Of a stretch of DNA of 64,000 bases, positions 46,134 to 57,288 are shown piece after piece; position 1 is the first letter of the stretch, and every line of letters starts with the position of its first letter. The position numbers were made by a program, and so were the translations under genes. The stretch comes from Marchantia polymorpha subsp. ruderalis (lineage: Eukaryota; Streptophyta; Marchantiopsida; Marchantiales; Marchantiaceae): the NCBI GenBank assembly GCA_037833965.1, contig AP031352.1:31746501-31810500 (forward strand), read 5' to 3'. The notes under the pieces are model-generated. The model had not been told where the DNA came from. It saw nothing but the letters and a program-made list of their open reading frames with translations, and did not search any database.

Positions 46134-46553
46134 TGTAACACTAGGGTTTAGAGAGAAGTTCACTCGAAGATAGAAACGTAAACTCTGAAGATGAGAGATA
46201 CCAACAATGGTTCTCCTCTCCCTTATATAGCTCTCACCAACAAGTACAAGGTGATAAGATCTAATCCCCACCATCCATACCACTCCTAGTGGATGGATGA
46301 CGTGGCGGATAACCCTAACAAGCACACGGATCGCTGACGTGGCGCACCCAACTAACACACTAACTAACACACTCAATCCTTACCTACAAGCACACGGATT
46401 GCTGACGTGGCACTGTCAACTAACACATCCACTCTGTACCTACCAAGTGCGCGGATCGCTGACGTGGCAGCTATGACTAGTGCACACTAAAGTATCTACA
46501 TCAATATTCAGAGTAACCTCTACTTTAGTTCTAACTAACTAAAGATGGTTACA
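46134..46553 (-). repeat. 5' LTR of the intact gypsy element, with promoter
   Basis: 420 bp identical by eye to 40493-40912. The plus strand shows four copies of TGACGTGGC at 46298, 46335, 46403 and 46460, bZIP/TGA-factor-like ACGT elements, upstream (in element sense) of TATATAAG at 46222-46229. Three copies sit in a larger repeated phrase that also includes CGGAT(C/T)GC. Confidence 0.93.
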
Positions 46554-46558
46554 GTTTA
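46554..46558. repeat. 5-bp target site duplication GTTTA (right)
   Basis: Exact match of 40488-40492. Confidence 0.93.
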
Positions 46559-46729
46559 TCATGTTGTTGGTTTGCTTAGTCTGAGCTTAACCGTAAGAGT
46601 GAGTAAACCCGTGGACGTATTCAGTGGACTTTGTGATGAATCACGTTACATTGGTGTTTTGATTGATTGTGTTGACTGGAATTTGAATTTTGTGCTTTAC
46701 TATTTTGTGTTCTCGGTCAAATGCTAACA

Positions 46730-49563
46730 AATCTCAAAATCATAACTTTATTGATTTTATGACAATAAAACTAAAGTTTATATTCTTTACAATATCAAAT
46801 TTTTGCAAATGAGTGAAAACAGTTGTAATTTTTGTTCATTTTTTACAGAAAATTTGAATTTAATATATATAACCTAATATATTTGATTCTTAAAATTTTG
46901 CTCAAATATAAAAAAATAGAATTGAGTTTCATCATATAAAAAATATTTTTAAAATAAATGCGTTGAATTTTGAATTTATTATTATCCAAAATCATCACTT
47001 ATTGATACATAATGACCAATATATATTCATAAAATAAACATACTATATGAAAAAAATAATATTTGAGCTCTTGCAATAATTCAATTTTTTAATAACCAAA
47101 ATACAATGAGTATTTACAACTCTACAAGTCATATTAGTTATGATTTGGTTCATTATGATTATTAGATTAGAATATTATCAATGATAATTTCAAAATAAAT
47201 GTATCAAATTTCTTAAATATATGTTTAATAGCACAAGAGTTCAGAATTATTTAAAGATCAGAAATTTATGTATAAAAATCTGAGAAATCTTTAATTTCCA
47301 AATTTTCACGATATCACATGTTTCGTAATTTTGCATTATTACTATATCAGAAGAAATACGTGAATTAGTGTTAAATTATGTTCCATCATAGTGTTTACAA
47401 ATTTCATACACACTTTTTCAATCATTTTTTTTAGAATTCAAATATTGTAAAATATAGAAATTGTTGAGATTCCAAGAATCAATATTTTTGTTTTGATTTT
47501 AAGTCTGATTTTTTGAGAAACTATCTATAGAAATGTTTATAGTTTGATTTGTGAGAGAGGTTTATTATAACCTTCCAAAAGACAATGTTATTTTTTGTAA
47601 ACTTCATAGAAAGCTGAAAATCTTGGCTTGTTGTGGAATATTAAACATATTATTAAAAATGTTATTCTATTAAAATTCGTCAACTAGTTTTGTGATATAG
47701 TCATAGATGTTCTCAAAATGATTATATGCACATAAACTTGCATTTCCATGCAATTTTATTTTGATAACTCCAAACATTGTTTATTTTACAGCAAGAAGTG
47801 CAAGCACATTCAGAGTAAAAAAAAAAACCAACATCAGGAGTCGAGATGAACAAATATTTTTTTAATTTCAAAAAAGCTTTTGTTGCGGTAAAAATCTGTT
47901 TGAGATCTTCTCATCCCAAAATCTTTTGAACAATAATTCCATCAAATGATCATGTTGATCATTAAATGTTGCTATCTCTTCTACATTCAGCGAATTCCTA
48001 GACTTGACATTTGTCACATGCTTCAGCTATCTAACCACCATATAGTACAGGATTTAGGGTCTTAAGCTGTATTAGTGATTCGTCTTTTATGCACAGAATT
48101 GCAAGTAGAAGTGCACTCAGATAAATGTCAATAGAGATTGGCGTTCTCGGCTTTCCCCGATATAAAATTTGAATGCAAAAATGGGAAAACTTACAATCAG
48201 TAAAAAGTGATCAACTTCAACCCATCATTCCTACATATTCGACAACATTAAAATGAGACACAACATTGATGAGACTTACGTAAACATCCATACTATTCTT
48301 GGAACCCACTGTTGTCTTCAAAATACTGAATTGCAAAGTTGAAGCAGAAGAATATTCGCTATACCGAAACGGTAATGTGCTTGCTCATGGTATCGCAGCT
48401 ACAATAAGACAACTAAAGGCAAGATCACAATAGCGGAGAAAACATGATCACGTGTAGATCATGTACGGGGCTCCAGGAACTACGGCGACAGACCTAACAA
48501 ACAATAAGAATACAAAAAACTTACAAGTGCATTAGCACAGACTTTTACGTTCTCAACTTGCAAAATTTGAGAATGTTTATTTGAAGGAATGATTCCAACA
48601 CTATACGATCTGTACTATACTTGTTTAAGGTACATAGTTGTTTACTTAACTTACTACTACTAACAGCTGTCAACAGGGCAGAGCTACATAGTTGACCTTT
48701 TAAAAAACTAAACATACAAAGATAGAATAAAAGAACGGTGAACTTTTGCTTAGTCAGATTGATGTCTATGCTTGTATCAACGTGCCATGATTGACTGCAG
48801 TCAACACGTATAGGTGAAAATAACAAATGAGCCATTCATCACAAAACAGAGAAGAGAGTAGGACACAAAAAGTAAACTTAGAGCGCCGGATACAAAGCTC
48901 GTTGCCATGTTCATAGTTTTGAAAACATTCGTGAACTTGGTATCACTACGCAATCTAGGGATGTCCCTAGCTACATATAACTAGTGTTGGGTATGATATT
49001 CAGCACATAAATTTCGTGAATTTAATATAGTACTGTACAAATTTGAACTTGTATATTACTACAAAGTGTGTTACAAAGCGTTTATAATGCAAGGGATGCA
49101 TTGGTGAGATTGAGTGATCGGACTTCCCTTTGCATATTGCATTTTCCAACATCATTCATCACATATTTTATCTAACGAGTCAAAGTTTGCCACTAGTGTC
49201 CAACCTCGGCACCCTACATAGAATCTATTCAATTCGAACAAATTTGTCATAGATAACCCAAAGATTTTCATGGTGAGATCACTACAATTCAAACACCGTG
49301 GCCAAGTTTGAAAGTGCATGTGATGGCATTCTCCAAGTGCCTTTAGTCTATGATTGGTTTAATGGAAGATCTATCGCAATGATAGATCTTCTACGTAGGC
49401 AATGGTTAAAGGTAAATGAAATAAAAAGTCCAAATCGAATAAGTACTAGGTGGATGCGGAAAATATGCAACCTTGTAATATTAAATTTTAATATTGCAAA
49501 GTTGCAAATTTTTCACATTTATTATAATAAATTTTAATACAATGAGATTTTTTAACGTTAGCG
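46730..49563. other. AT-rich DNA at right side of the retroelement nest
   Basis: No gene is supported. It is AT-rich with stops in all frames. A perfect 11-bp inverted repeat GAAGATCTATC/GATAGATCTTC with a 5-nt loop is at 49365-49391, inside a short open stretch (49298-49537) with no recognised domain. Confidence 0.45.
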
Positions 49564-49756
49564 GTTAGTTATCCTTCACTTGTGTATACTAGAGTGAGTA
49601 ATTAACCATCACTCTAGTATTCATAGTTGTTTTATTAGTCAAAGCAGGGTAATAGGAGATGTAGGGTTATAATAACGTTTATAGGATGTTCGACCAATCA
49701 AATAAAAACGTATAGTAGAGTGAGTGCTAGTTAGCCCCAAGTGAATGATAACTAAC
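49564..49756. mobile_element. MITE-like inverted-repeat element
   Basis: 193 bp bounded by GTTAGTTATCCTTCACTTG (49564-49582) and its inverted match CAAGTGAATGATAACTAAC (49738-49756; 18 of 19 positions). Just inside the left end is a perfect 12-bp hairpin ATACTAGAGTGA/TCACTCTAGTAT (49586-49620). Small size, AT-richness, terminal inverted repeats and no coding capacity fit a miniature element. No target duplication was identified. Confidence 0.5.
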
Positions 49757-50578
49757 ACTTCACTTTTTAAATCCTTGTATCATACTGTATAATACTCTGG
49801 TTTAACACATACTCATCACTATTTCCAACCGATTTTCATACGCTAAAGCCAAGAAAACATTGGAAAAGCTTCGTTGAAATTTTAGGTGGAGCAACTCTTG
49901 AACCTATACTGGAACAGTCATAGATGATTCTTCAACATAATTTTTTAATTGGTCTTAATCTGTCAGTGTAGCACGTCGACCGAGAATGTCTTGTGAAGAA
50001 AGACCGAGGGCAAAGTAACACAGGTCAGGTTTTGTCAATCTGATAATGATTAGATTGTTAACGACACGCTACTGTTAACGCAACTTTCTCTGTCTGTATA
50101 TCAAGTGGATGCAATTTGCTTCCGGCAAAGCTTACAACTTACGCGACTCTAGGATGTAGGACTCTATCACTCGCCTCGTCATGGATCGTCTTTCTCCATG
50201 ATAACCGAGCGTCGATCGGTATATATAAAGCTTCGAGTTCTTCAGAAGCCGACCGATTTTACGTCATCGGGATTTATCCTTGCATAATATATGAGCTCTT
50301 CTTAAGAGTAGCTAAAGCTCACCGAGTCGTCATCACTGCTTCTCCCGATATGAAAATATGGCTGAATGCCAATATTGGGAGAGAAAAATTTGAGCATTCT
50401 GAACTTGAAGTTCCATTGATGGCAGCCTTTTAACTCGACGTGATCGGACAATCCTAGTAATTGAGTAAGGCTCCGGGAGTTGGGACTCCGTAGAAGAGAT
50501 TTACTATAGGACTGAAATCTTGGGTAGAGGGTTGCGCATCTGGAAGATTTCAGAATATTCTAACCAATTCGTTTATAG
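49757..50578. other. Unassigned DNA before duplicated block
   Basis: No supported gene. A stretch open from about 50116 to 50433 has no recognised domain and starts without an ATG. TATATATAAAG near 50220 is TATA-like but has no obvious gene to serve. Confidence 0.35.
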
Positions 50579-51395
50579 ACTTGACTATTTGCAGAGAGAA
50601 ACTTTACGTACGTGATGGAAAGTCTGAGAAATATTTTTAGGATGTGGTCTTGATATTGTCGTGGAGCCCGAAGATTCACATCTGCGGGAAGGATGCTTGG
50701 CTCCGGAGCCAAGCACCGAAATTTTTCTACCTAGGTTTACAAGCCATTCGTTGTTACAAAGTGGAAGAAGTATCATCAGTTCCTCGTTTGATGGAGGAAA
50801 TTGTATACGAGCTCATCGCCGTGAACGGTGAAAGTCGCACACTGTCACAGGTTTACAAAAAGTCTGCAGAAGCGACGATGGATGAAAAATGATCAGTAAC
50901 AGCGTAGTAAGAGTGTGCTTGACTGCGCACCAGTACTCTGAACCACTGAGATGTTTAGAATACAAGGTTGAAAGGATGCCTCAAGGCTTAGCATGAGTTT
51001 GAGATTGATTTGAAAAACAGGTGTTGAAACCGTGCTCACTCTTAGTTCTGCGACATGAGTGCTAAATCTATTACATAATTTCTTGCGTACAAGTTTTCCG
51101 AAAGTGTCCGCAAGGTAAAAATGTCTTACACGTCATCAAATTGAAACTGTGAGAATTTAGGATGAGTCCATATGTTGAAAAGTTTCATATGATATCAATG
51201 ACATTTGACGTGTTTATGAGGTCCGTCCAGTTAAAAGTTGGAATTGAAGCTTCAATCGATTCCGATCTCGAAAATTTCAGTAAAAAAGTCGAGCGCACTT
51301 GATTCTTGGAGTCACACAAATTATGTTAAGATCGTTGCTGAGAATATTCAACTTATTAAGATTCAAATGTTTGCGTTTCAGTAGAGCCGACGAAG
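50579..51395 (+). repeat. Segmental duplication, copy A part 2
   Basis: Colinear with 58440-59225. Shared blocks include ACCGAAATTTTTCTACCTAGG, CAGGTTTACAAAAAGTCTGC, GGTGTTGAAACCGTGCTCAC and GTTTATGAGGTCCGTCCAGTT. In copy B this block lies about 30 bp after the bHLH-flank duplicate; here it is 22 kb away. Confidence 0.9.
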
Positions 51396-51879
51396 ATATT
51401 CCTTACCTTGTCTTGGTTTTGCTGGAGTGATAAATTTAAACTTTGTGCGCATCTTACGTGTAGCAAGAATTCAGCTAACAAATCCAGTATAGAAAAATAA
51501 TCACGATGACTAAGTAGTTTATATCGTAAATGAGAATGGTCTTCTGTTTGTTTCGCCGATCATTTAGAAGCGTTTGTCTTATAATCGATCTGCTGCACAT
51601 GGAGACTGAAAGTTTTAAGCAGGGCCTTTAGCAGCAATTATGATACAATTATTTGCCTTCCGGTTTTCACACATGGATAACACTAAAGTTTGTCTAAAAG
51701 AAGCAACAAATCGGTCGTTGCATGTTTTGTGTTTGGACCAAACACAGCACATAGAAGATCTGTGCCGTTATATACATTCACGAGAGAAGGGTTCCTGTAT
51801 TTAGTGATGGAAATCGTGATCAGTTCAAGGTTAAAAAAACCAATTGTGACTTGCTGTACGTAGAGACATATGGACATAG
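51396..51879. other. Non-coding spacer between duplicated blocks
   Basis: No gene or element recognised. It differs from the matching interval of copy B (59226-59794), which holds an inverted LEA fragment. Confidence 0.4.
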
Positions 51880-52032
51880 CATTCATTTCATTCTTCGCAT
51901 GAGAATGAAATTCTTGCGTTCTGCCTTCAATGGGAGTTTAATGCTTGAGGTTGGGCACGAGGAAGGAGTTGAGATTTCACATGCTCAGGTTGACTGGTTG
52001 CAGCCGGTCGCGGGCCCGTGAAGTACAGTGCT
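51880..52032 (+). repeat. Segmental duplication, copy A part 3 (empty site of family M copy 3)
   Basis: Matches 59795-59926 (CGCATGAGAATGAAAT, TTGAGATTTCAC, GACTGGTTGCAGCCGGTCGC, GTGAAGTACAGTGCT). After AGTGCT this copy continues GCATGG, while copy B enters TGTAATAACCC. It therefore shows the uninserted target. Confidence 0.88.
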
Positions 52033-52535
52033 GCATGGTATGACCTGGACTGCTGGTATAGATGGTTTGCAGTTTGAGTCGTGCTCCGTAGACTACGCGC
52101 AGGCAACGACGGTATGAAGCAACGACGCTCGCAATCCATCATGAAAGCAAACTCATATGCTTCCAGATCGCAATATTTCATTGTATAGTTGTGAATTAGC
52201 AGCTTATCTCAACACTCTTTTACTTCTTCGGTTCCACAGGATCTCCATTCCTGCACTCTCTCCGCCTGCGATGGAAGGGGGATGATGCATTCGCTCTCTG
52301 ATTGCAGATTGAGGTACCCAATTTGTTCCTCTAGGATTATTATCAGATTGGCATCCGCTGGAAGCTTTTAAGTGCTCGCGCTTGACTGTAGTGTTAGAAC
52401 CAAGGTGCAGATCGACTCACTCGGTCCTGTTCTGTCCCAAGATAAGGGCATAGTGAAGTCAGGAGCCGAGTGAGCGGCGCACGGAGCAGAGCAGAGCTGG
52501 TGGATTTGTTTCTAAAGCTGCCGGGAATCTGAATG

Positions 52536-52649
52536 ACGGTCGAGTCAGTGAAGGACAAGGCCGGTTGTCTAACAGAGCAAGCTGAGAGCGCGATCCAAAG
52601 TTTGGGAAACAAGGTCAAGGTCAAGGTCATGGACATGGAATTAGAATAA
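52536..52649 (+). pseudogene. LEA pseudogene fragment (exon 1 part)
   Basis: 38 codons reading TVESVKDKAGCLTEQAESA, then IQSLGNKVKVKV to a stop. This matches the end of exon 1 of the LEA gene at 56260 (VETVKDKAGDLTGQAKSA, SKDLGNKAEDVK). The 5' part, including the transit peptide, is absent; a short piece of GTGAAGTCAGGAGCC just upstream (about 52454) is also LEA-like. A dead partial copy. Confidence 0.75.
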
Positions 52650-53465
52650 TTATTTGACTGATCCTTGTGAATTCATTCCGTTCACTCAGCCGCCTTAGCT
52701 ACCACAAAAGATAGAATTCGATGAGGCCTCTTTCGTTGAATAAGACAAGCTGCATGATCAATCGTCCACTTTCTTCGTTATATACCATTGAATTGAAGAT
52801 ACACTTTCAAGTCGGTCGGACAATATCACTGCATCCGATATAAATTTTATCGTAAGGTCCCACCATAAACTTCCTGCTTGTAATCTTTAACTCAGCTAAG
52901 TTCTTCACTGATGATCGTCATAAGGAACAACATAGCTCGTAATTATCGTTCTTTGTCTTTCTCGAGGCGCCATCGACTCCAGACTCGGGCATTTGCCGAA
53001 ACTGCACCGAGCCCGGCCGCGTCCTCTGCAGATCCGGAGGCCTTCTTCGCTACTCGCCCTCTCCGCTTGCTCCTTCTTTGCGCACCGTCCTCGAGAATTG
53101 AAGCTCGATCGCTCGAACTTGGCTCGATACTGAAGCATGGAAGCGGATTCGTGAGCGGGCTATGGCTTTTCCGAGCGATGTATGAACCCCCTCGGCTCAT
53201 ACAAATCGTGGAATCGATACAAATTCACGTGGAATTGGATCGATCCCGGCAAAATAAGGTTTTCCGGCGGAAGTGACCGGTACTTCGCAAGAATCGATTT
53301 TTTTCGCCATCTAGGATATCTTAAATTGATGCTCCCTCCCTTGTCGTAAAGGGGGAGCTGGCCTGCCAATGAGGTTCACTGCCGCTCGCTGTGTGGCTTT
53401 GCACTAACATGGAGTACTCCATCCATGTTTGCTTCTTTTTATTCTCACAAACACGATGACAATCA
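52650..53465. other. Unassigned DNA with a GC-richer patch
   Basis: 52911-53276 is open on the plus strand for 121 codons (start ATG 52911, Ser/Arg/Ala-rich and vaguely transit-peptide-like), but no domain is recognised. It is not counted as a gene. Confidence 0.35.
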
Positions 53466-53466
53466 C

Positions 53467-53860
53467 TGTGTTCGACGTCCATGACTAACTCTCTGATTGA
53501 TCTCCATGGCGCCCAATTTTGTACGGTGACCATGACGAACTCTCTGATTGGCCCTTGGCACCGATTTTAGACGGTGACCATGACGAACTCTTTCATTGCG
53601 CCCTTGGCACCGATTTTAGAAAGTGACAATGACAACCTCTCTGATTGGCACTTGGCACCGATTTTAGACGGTGACCATGACGACCTCTCTAATTAGTCAC
53701 CTTGGCATCAAGACGACCTATCTAATTGGTACCCTTGGAACCGGAATTTCACTATGACCATGACGATTTTTCTGATTTGTACGCCTTGGTATCGAACTTT
53801 GGCGGCGTCCATGGCAGCCTCTCTGACCAATCAGGAGCTTTAGGATGACCATGACGACGT
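53467..53860. repeat. ~48-bp minisatellite
   Basis: Imperfect tandem units with GGTGACCATGACGA-CTCTCTGATTGG and CTTGGCACCGATTTTAGA. Starts recur at about 53525, 53573, 53622 and 53670, with decayed units on both sides. The period is 48-49 bp, so a multiple of three is not maintained and coding is unlikely. Confidence 0.8.
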
Positions 53861-56050
53861 CAGTGTTTGGTCCGCCTCGGTACCGAACTGTGAAAGCGTG
53901 GAGCGGGCTTGATTGAGGTGCAGGCATCTTCGTGGATCGCAGGGTGGTACATAAGCTAACCTAGATCCGAGGTGGAGAGAGCACGATGGACACCAGACGC
54001 AGAGACGAAGACAACGAGCTGCCGGCCTGCACAGCTCATGTTGTGAGTGAGAGTAGCCATATCTGACATTCTGCTTCAAAGTAGAAATTAAGACTTGACC
54101 ACTCCTTGAGACGAGAATTGATTAGACTGCTCGTCATCTTCAATCGTCTTGACTCAAGACGATGAGTCATGTTGAAAAGAAGAATCGTTCCGAGTTTCAG
54201 TCATCAAGTATCACGTGTCCGCCTGGACGTTCCCCAGGCGGAACGACATGCACTTGTATGTGGGCTCGATGTTTCGACTCCGGACAACTGTACACGTGGC
54301 TCGAGGGGAAATGCTTACTACTGGCTGCTTTGAGCGACATACCACGTGTCAGGATGCGAGGTGAACTGGAATATCGGTGGATGTTACTAGTAGATGCCAG
54401 AATAGCGTCAAGAGCCGTAGATCTTCAATATCGAGTGCAGCTGACAAAGGTCCTGATCCCTTGCCGCGAAACCCTCCCGTTGGAAACCGCAGATTACGAG
54501 TCCCGGAATGTTCTAACCTCACCTCATTTCACAGCAATTCGATAAGTGGGAGGCATGTCTGCAGGGATTGAACACAAGTGCCCAGAGCACCGCAGTCACA
54601 TCTCTTCGTTTAGATAGATACCTTACAGCGACTGTCTTATGATCCCTTTAGAATGTCTGTAACGGGACGAAGTAAGTCTCACTCACTGAAGGATGTGAGT
54701 CTCACAACAAGCGGGTAACATGGGGCTACGTTCCAATGTAAACAAATTTTTAAACCTTAAAAAGTATTCAAAATCTTACAAAAGAAATCTGAGGTTCTGA
54801 AGGCTTGTAAAATAGAGCTTAGTGTGTTGCTTATGAAGCTTGGAAAAAACATAGAATATTATTCTCGTTAAGTTTCAAATACAGTTAATCTAGAGTTATT
54901 ATAGTATTCAATAATAATGATAAAGTTGACAATAACTTCGATGTTCACCCTTTATCTGTTTCTATAGAGTATAGAAATTAATAAATCTTAGAAGATTTTT
55001 TCCCTTTTTAGAGTGTTCAAATAAAAGCTTAAATCTGAACAGAGAAAGGGTTATGGAGAAGAATAGACTGAACTAAGTTTGAGAAATTCATGTTTGATAT
55101 CATGTCCATAAAAGGCGTCAATCTTTCATTCGCCGATGGGTTGGAAATTTAACATCCATATGATCCATAATTGGATTTAGTTTTCACATTCCCCGTCTCG
55201 AAACCTCACTTCTTTGCCAATCGGATTTTGACCCTAAGCTTAGCGGGGCCAAAAACTTGGTCCTCTCTTCAATCAAATTTTCGCAATCTATGAAAAGCTC
55301 TTTTGCATGCAATATTGATCAGATTCCACCAATACCACGTCGGAAATCTTGAAATTTTGAGGTCGAACCCATGGCTGTTCCAAGTGCAAGGTCAAGACTC
55401 CATAATTGAATAGACATTATCATTAGCACATCCACTGCTAACTTGGCGTCACTGTTAGTCAGTTGGAACTCAAAGTAAGGACTTATTTACAAATCATGCA
55501 AAGAGATGGTAATGCATCTGTCTCAATATTTTCCTCATTTTGATTTCCTCGATGCATCTGACTTGATCACATCTTCATCTTATCAAAAGAAATTTTCCTC
55601 TAGTAAAAATCAACTTTTCAGAATACATGTCCTCGAAATGCATAATTTTAAACCCCAAAGGCTCAGATTGGTGCTGACGTCCAGGCCACGATCGTTAGAA
55701 AGGGTTGGAAATGAAGATGGCCATACTCGGTTCTTACACTTGTCTCCGTGCCATTGCCCTACAAACTCACAAAGTCCAGAAACATATCCATCGTCTCTCT
55801 CTGTCACCGAAGTGCACGCCTTGTCGCCGTTCTTCCTCACTAGAAAACTTCACGGCTCACTCACTGGCTGGGTTAAAATGTTGGCAACTCCGAAATCATG
55901 AATCGTAACTGGAGGGCAGATATCTTACTGGAGTATGGGTGCACTTATTGTCGTCGAGTCCAAACTTGCCAAATGTAGCCAGCTGGTCGAGCCATGCGTG
56001 GAGGCCCAGCGAACATCGGCGTTGCATGCCTTTGAGTTTCATAAGGTTTC
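53861..56050. other. Intergenic DNA upstream of the LEA gene
   Basis: No supported gene. Open stretches at 54162-54545 and 55506-55901 lack recognisable domains. 54212-54348 contains three CACGTG words, and a perfect 8-bp hairpin CCGCCTGG/CCAGGCGG lies at 54219-54241. 54720-55480 is AT-rich. Confidence 0.45.
54212..54348. promoter_or_regulatory. Cluster of three G-boxes (CACGTG)
   Basis: CACGTG at 54212-54217, 54293-54298 and 54343-54348, each in an ABRE-like context (CACGTGTC, CACGTGGC, CACGTGTC). About 1.9 kb upstream of the LEA start, they could be a distal ABA-response module. No experimental support. Confidence 0.4.
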
Positions 56051-56057
56051 AGCCTCG

Positions 56058-56095
56058 ACACGTGATTGGACTACACCCGCCAGACAATATATAAA
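56058..56095 (+). promoter_or_regulatory. LEA core promoter: ABRE/G-box, CCAAT, TATA
   Basis: ACACGTGATTGG (56058-56069) combines a G-box/ABRE core with a reverse CCAAT box. TATATAAA follows at 56088-56095, about 165 bp before the start codon. Spacing and content fit an ABA- or drought-responsive plant promoter. Confidence 0.65.
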
Positions 56096-56259
56096 CAACC
56101 TGCAAAAACATCTAAGCATCAGCACTTCACTCGCCATCTCTCTCGCTACTTGAGCTCCTCATCTCTAGCACTGCACAAAGCACTACCGTAGTCAATCAGG
56201 CCTTCCTTGCGTTCTCAGCGCGATTGTGCAGAGCTCGTTGCGCATTCTTCTCTTACAAA

Positions 56260-57145
56260 ATGGCCTCCATGACAGCCGCAACCGCTTCCGCCTTGCAGGT
56301 AGGAAGCATCAGCTCAGTGTCCAGGACCACTGTTTGCAAGTCCGCATCCGTCAGTTTGGGATCGTCAGCAAGTCTGAGGGGCCTGAGATTGAGGGCTGCC
56401 CCCGCACCACGACTCCGATCGACCCGACCGTTCGCTATCCGCGCCGAGGATGGCTCAGGAATCGTGGACTCTGTCAAGGAAGGAGCCGATCAGGTTGCCA
56501 AGAATGTTCAGGCCGGAGCCAATAAAGCTGGCGAAGTTGTCTCAGACGCTGCCTCAAATGTCAAGTCCGGAGCACAGAATGTCGTGGAAACTGTGAAGGA
56601 CAAGGCTGGAGACTTGACCGGACAGGCCAAGAGCGCCAGCAAGGATCTCGGAAACAAGGCTGAGGACGTCAAGGTACATTCCCGACCATACTTTTATTCT
56701 CGTTCCTGTAACAATCCGGCTCTGCTGCAACTGTGTGTCCATGGTGTCCATGAACTAGCGTGATCCATCTCGATTCAAGGCTGAAATGGAGTGGCTGACC
56801 GTTTCCATTGGCGATTCCTCGGCGGCTATGAAAGGGAACGAAGGTGTTTTTCTAATCGTGATTGCTGTACACTTGTTTGTGTTTCAGGACAGCGTCAAGG
56901 AGGGAACTGACAAAGCTACCAGCAAAGCACAGGACGCTGGAAAGGATCTCCAGGGAAAAGCTGAGGATGCTACGTCGTCGGCCCAGTCGAGCTTTAAGGA
57001 CGCTTCGAGGCAGGCTGAAGGAGCCGTCAGAGATGTTTCGAAGTCTGCTCAGTCAGGATTAGACGATGCCTCGAGCAAGGCCAAGTCTGGTATCGATGAC
57101 GCATCCAGGAAGACAGAGAAGGCCGCCAACGACCTGAAGAATTAG
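56260..57145 (+). CDS. Plastid-targeted LEA-like protein, two exons
   Basis: Exons 56260-56673 and 56888-57145 (GT/AG, phase 0) encode 223 residues. The first ~55 residues are Ser/Ala/Arg-rich and nearly free of acidic residues (MASMTAATASALQVGSISS ... RPFAIRAEDG), a typical chloroplast transit peptide with likely cleavage near AIRA. The mature part is a repetitive, hydrophilic amphipathic helix of about 11-residue units rich in Ala, Lys, Asp and Ser (VKEGADQVAKNVQ, VKDKAGDLTGQAKSASKDL, DDASSKAKSGIDDASRKT), as in group 3/LEA_4 and COR15-like proteins. Such proteins protect membranes and enzymes in dehydration or cold. The ABRE-type promoter agrees. Decayed partial copies occur at 52536-52649 and 59319-59495. 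The stop is followed within 150 bp by the duplicated bHLH 3' end. Confidence 0.88.
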
Positions 57146-57288
57146 AGGGAGAAGCTCAATCTGTCGACAACGCCGCTGTCCTGAAACTTGTGCCATAGCC
57201 TACCATCAGATTTTGTATAATGTGTAGAGAATTCCTGATAGAATTGAGGCGACTCACGATCTCCAATATCTCTTCAAGTCTTCGATTT

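Larger units (their letters stand above)
40493..46553 (-). mobile_element. Young, apparently complete Ty3/gypsy chromovirus (6.06 kb)
   Basis: Minus-strand element: 5' LTR 46134-46553, primer-binding site 46121-46132, two small leader frames, gag 45520-44357, pol by -1 frameshift to 40926, polypurine tract about 40914-40927, 3' LTR 40493-40912. The two 420-bp LTRs appear identical base for base, and GTTTA is duplicated on both sides. It carries protease, RT, RNase H, integrase and chromodomain without stop codons. The integrase chromodomain places it among chromoviruses. Solo LTRs of the same family are at 12141 and 35598. The only visible defect is Pro in the protease active-site triad. Confidence 0.96.
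40287..46729 (+). mobile_element. Copia 3' LTR split by a gypsy insertion
   Basis: The two halves are 40287-40492 (TGTTGAGTTTAATTCCG...) and 46559-46729 (...ATGCTAACA), about 377 bp together. They resemble the relic LTR at 30261-30513 at both ends. The 6.06 kb gypsy element and one copy of its GTTTA target site separate them. The LTR left edge resembles the start of the neighbouring tandem units (TTGTTGAATTACC). Confidence 0.7.

Noticed and set aside
50116..50433. 105-codon frame before the duplicated block
   Set aside because: Starts without an ATG and shows no domain; not conserved in the duplicate.
52911..53276. 121-codon frame with a transit-peptide-like N-terminus
   Set aside because: No recognisable mature domain, no promoter signals or neighbouring exons identified.
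54162..54545. 127-codon frame containing the G-box cluster
   Set aside because: No domain; composition and the embedded palindrome suggest regulatory or non-coding DNA.
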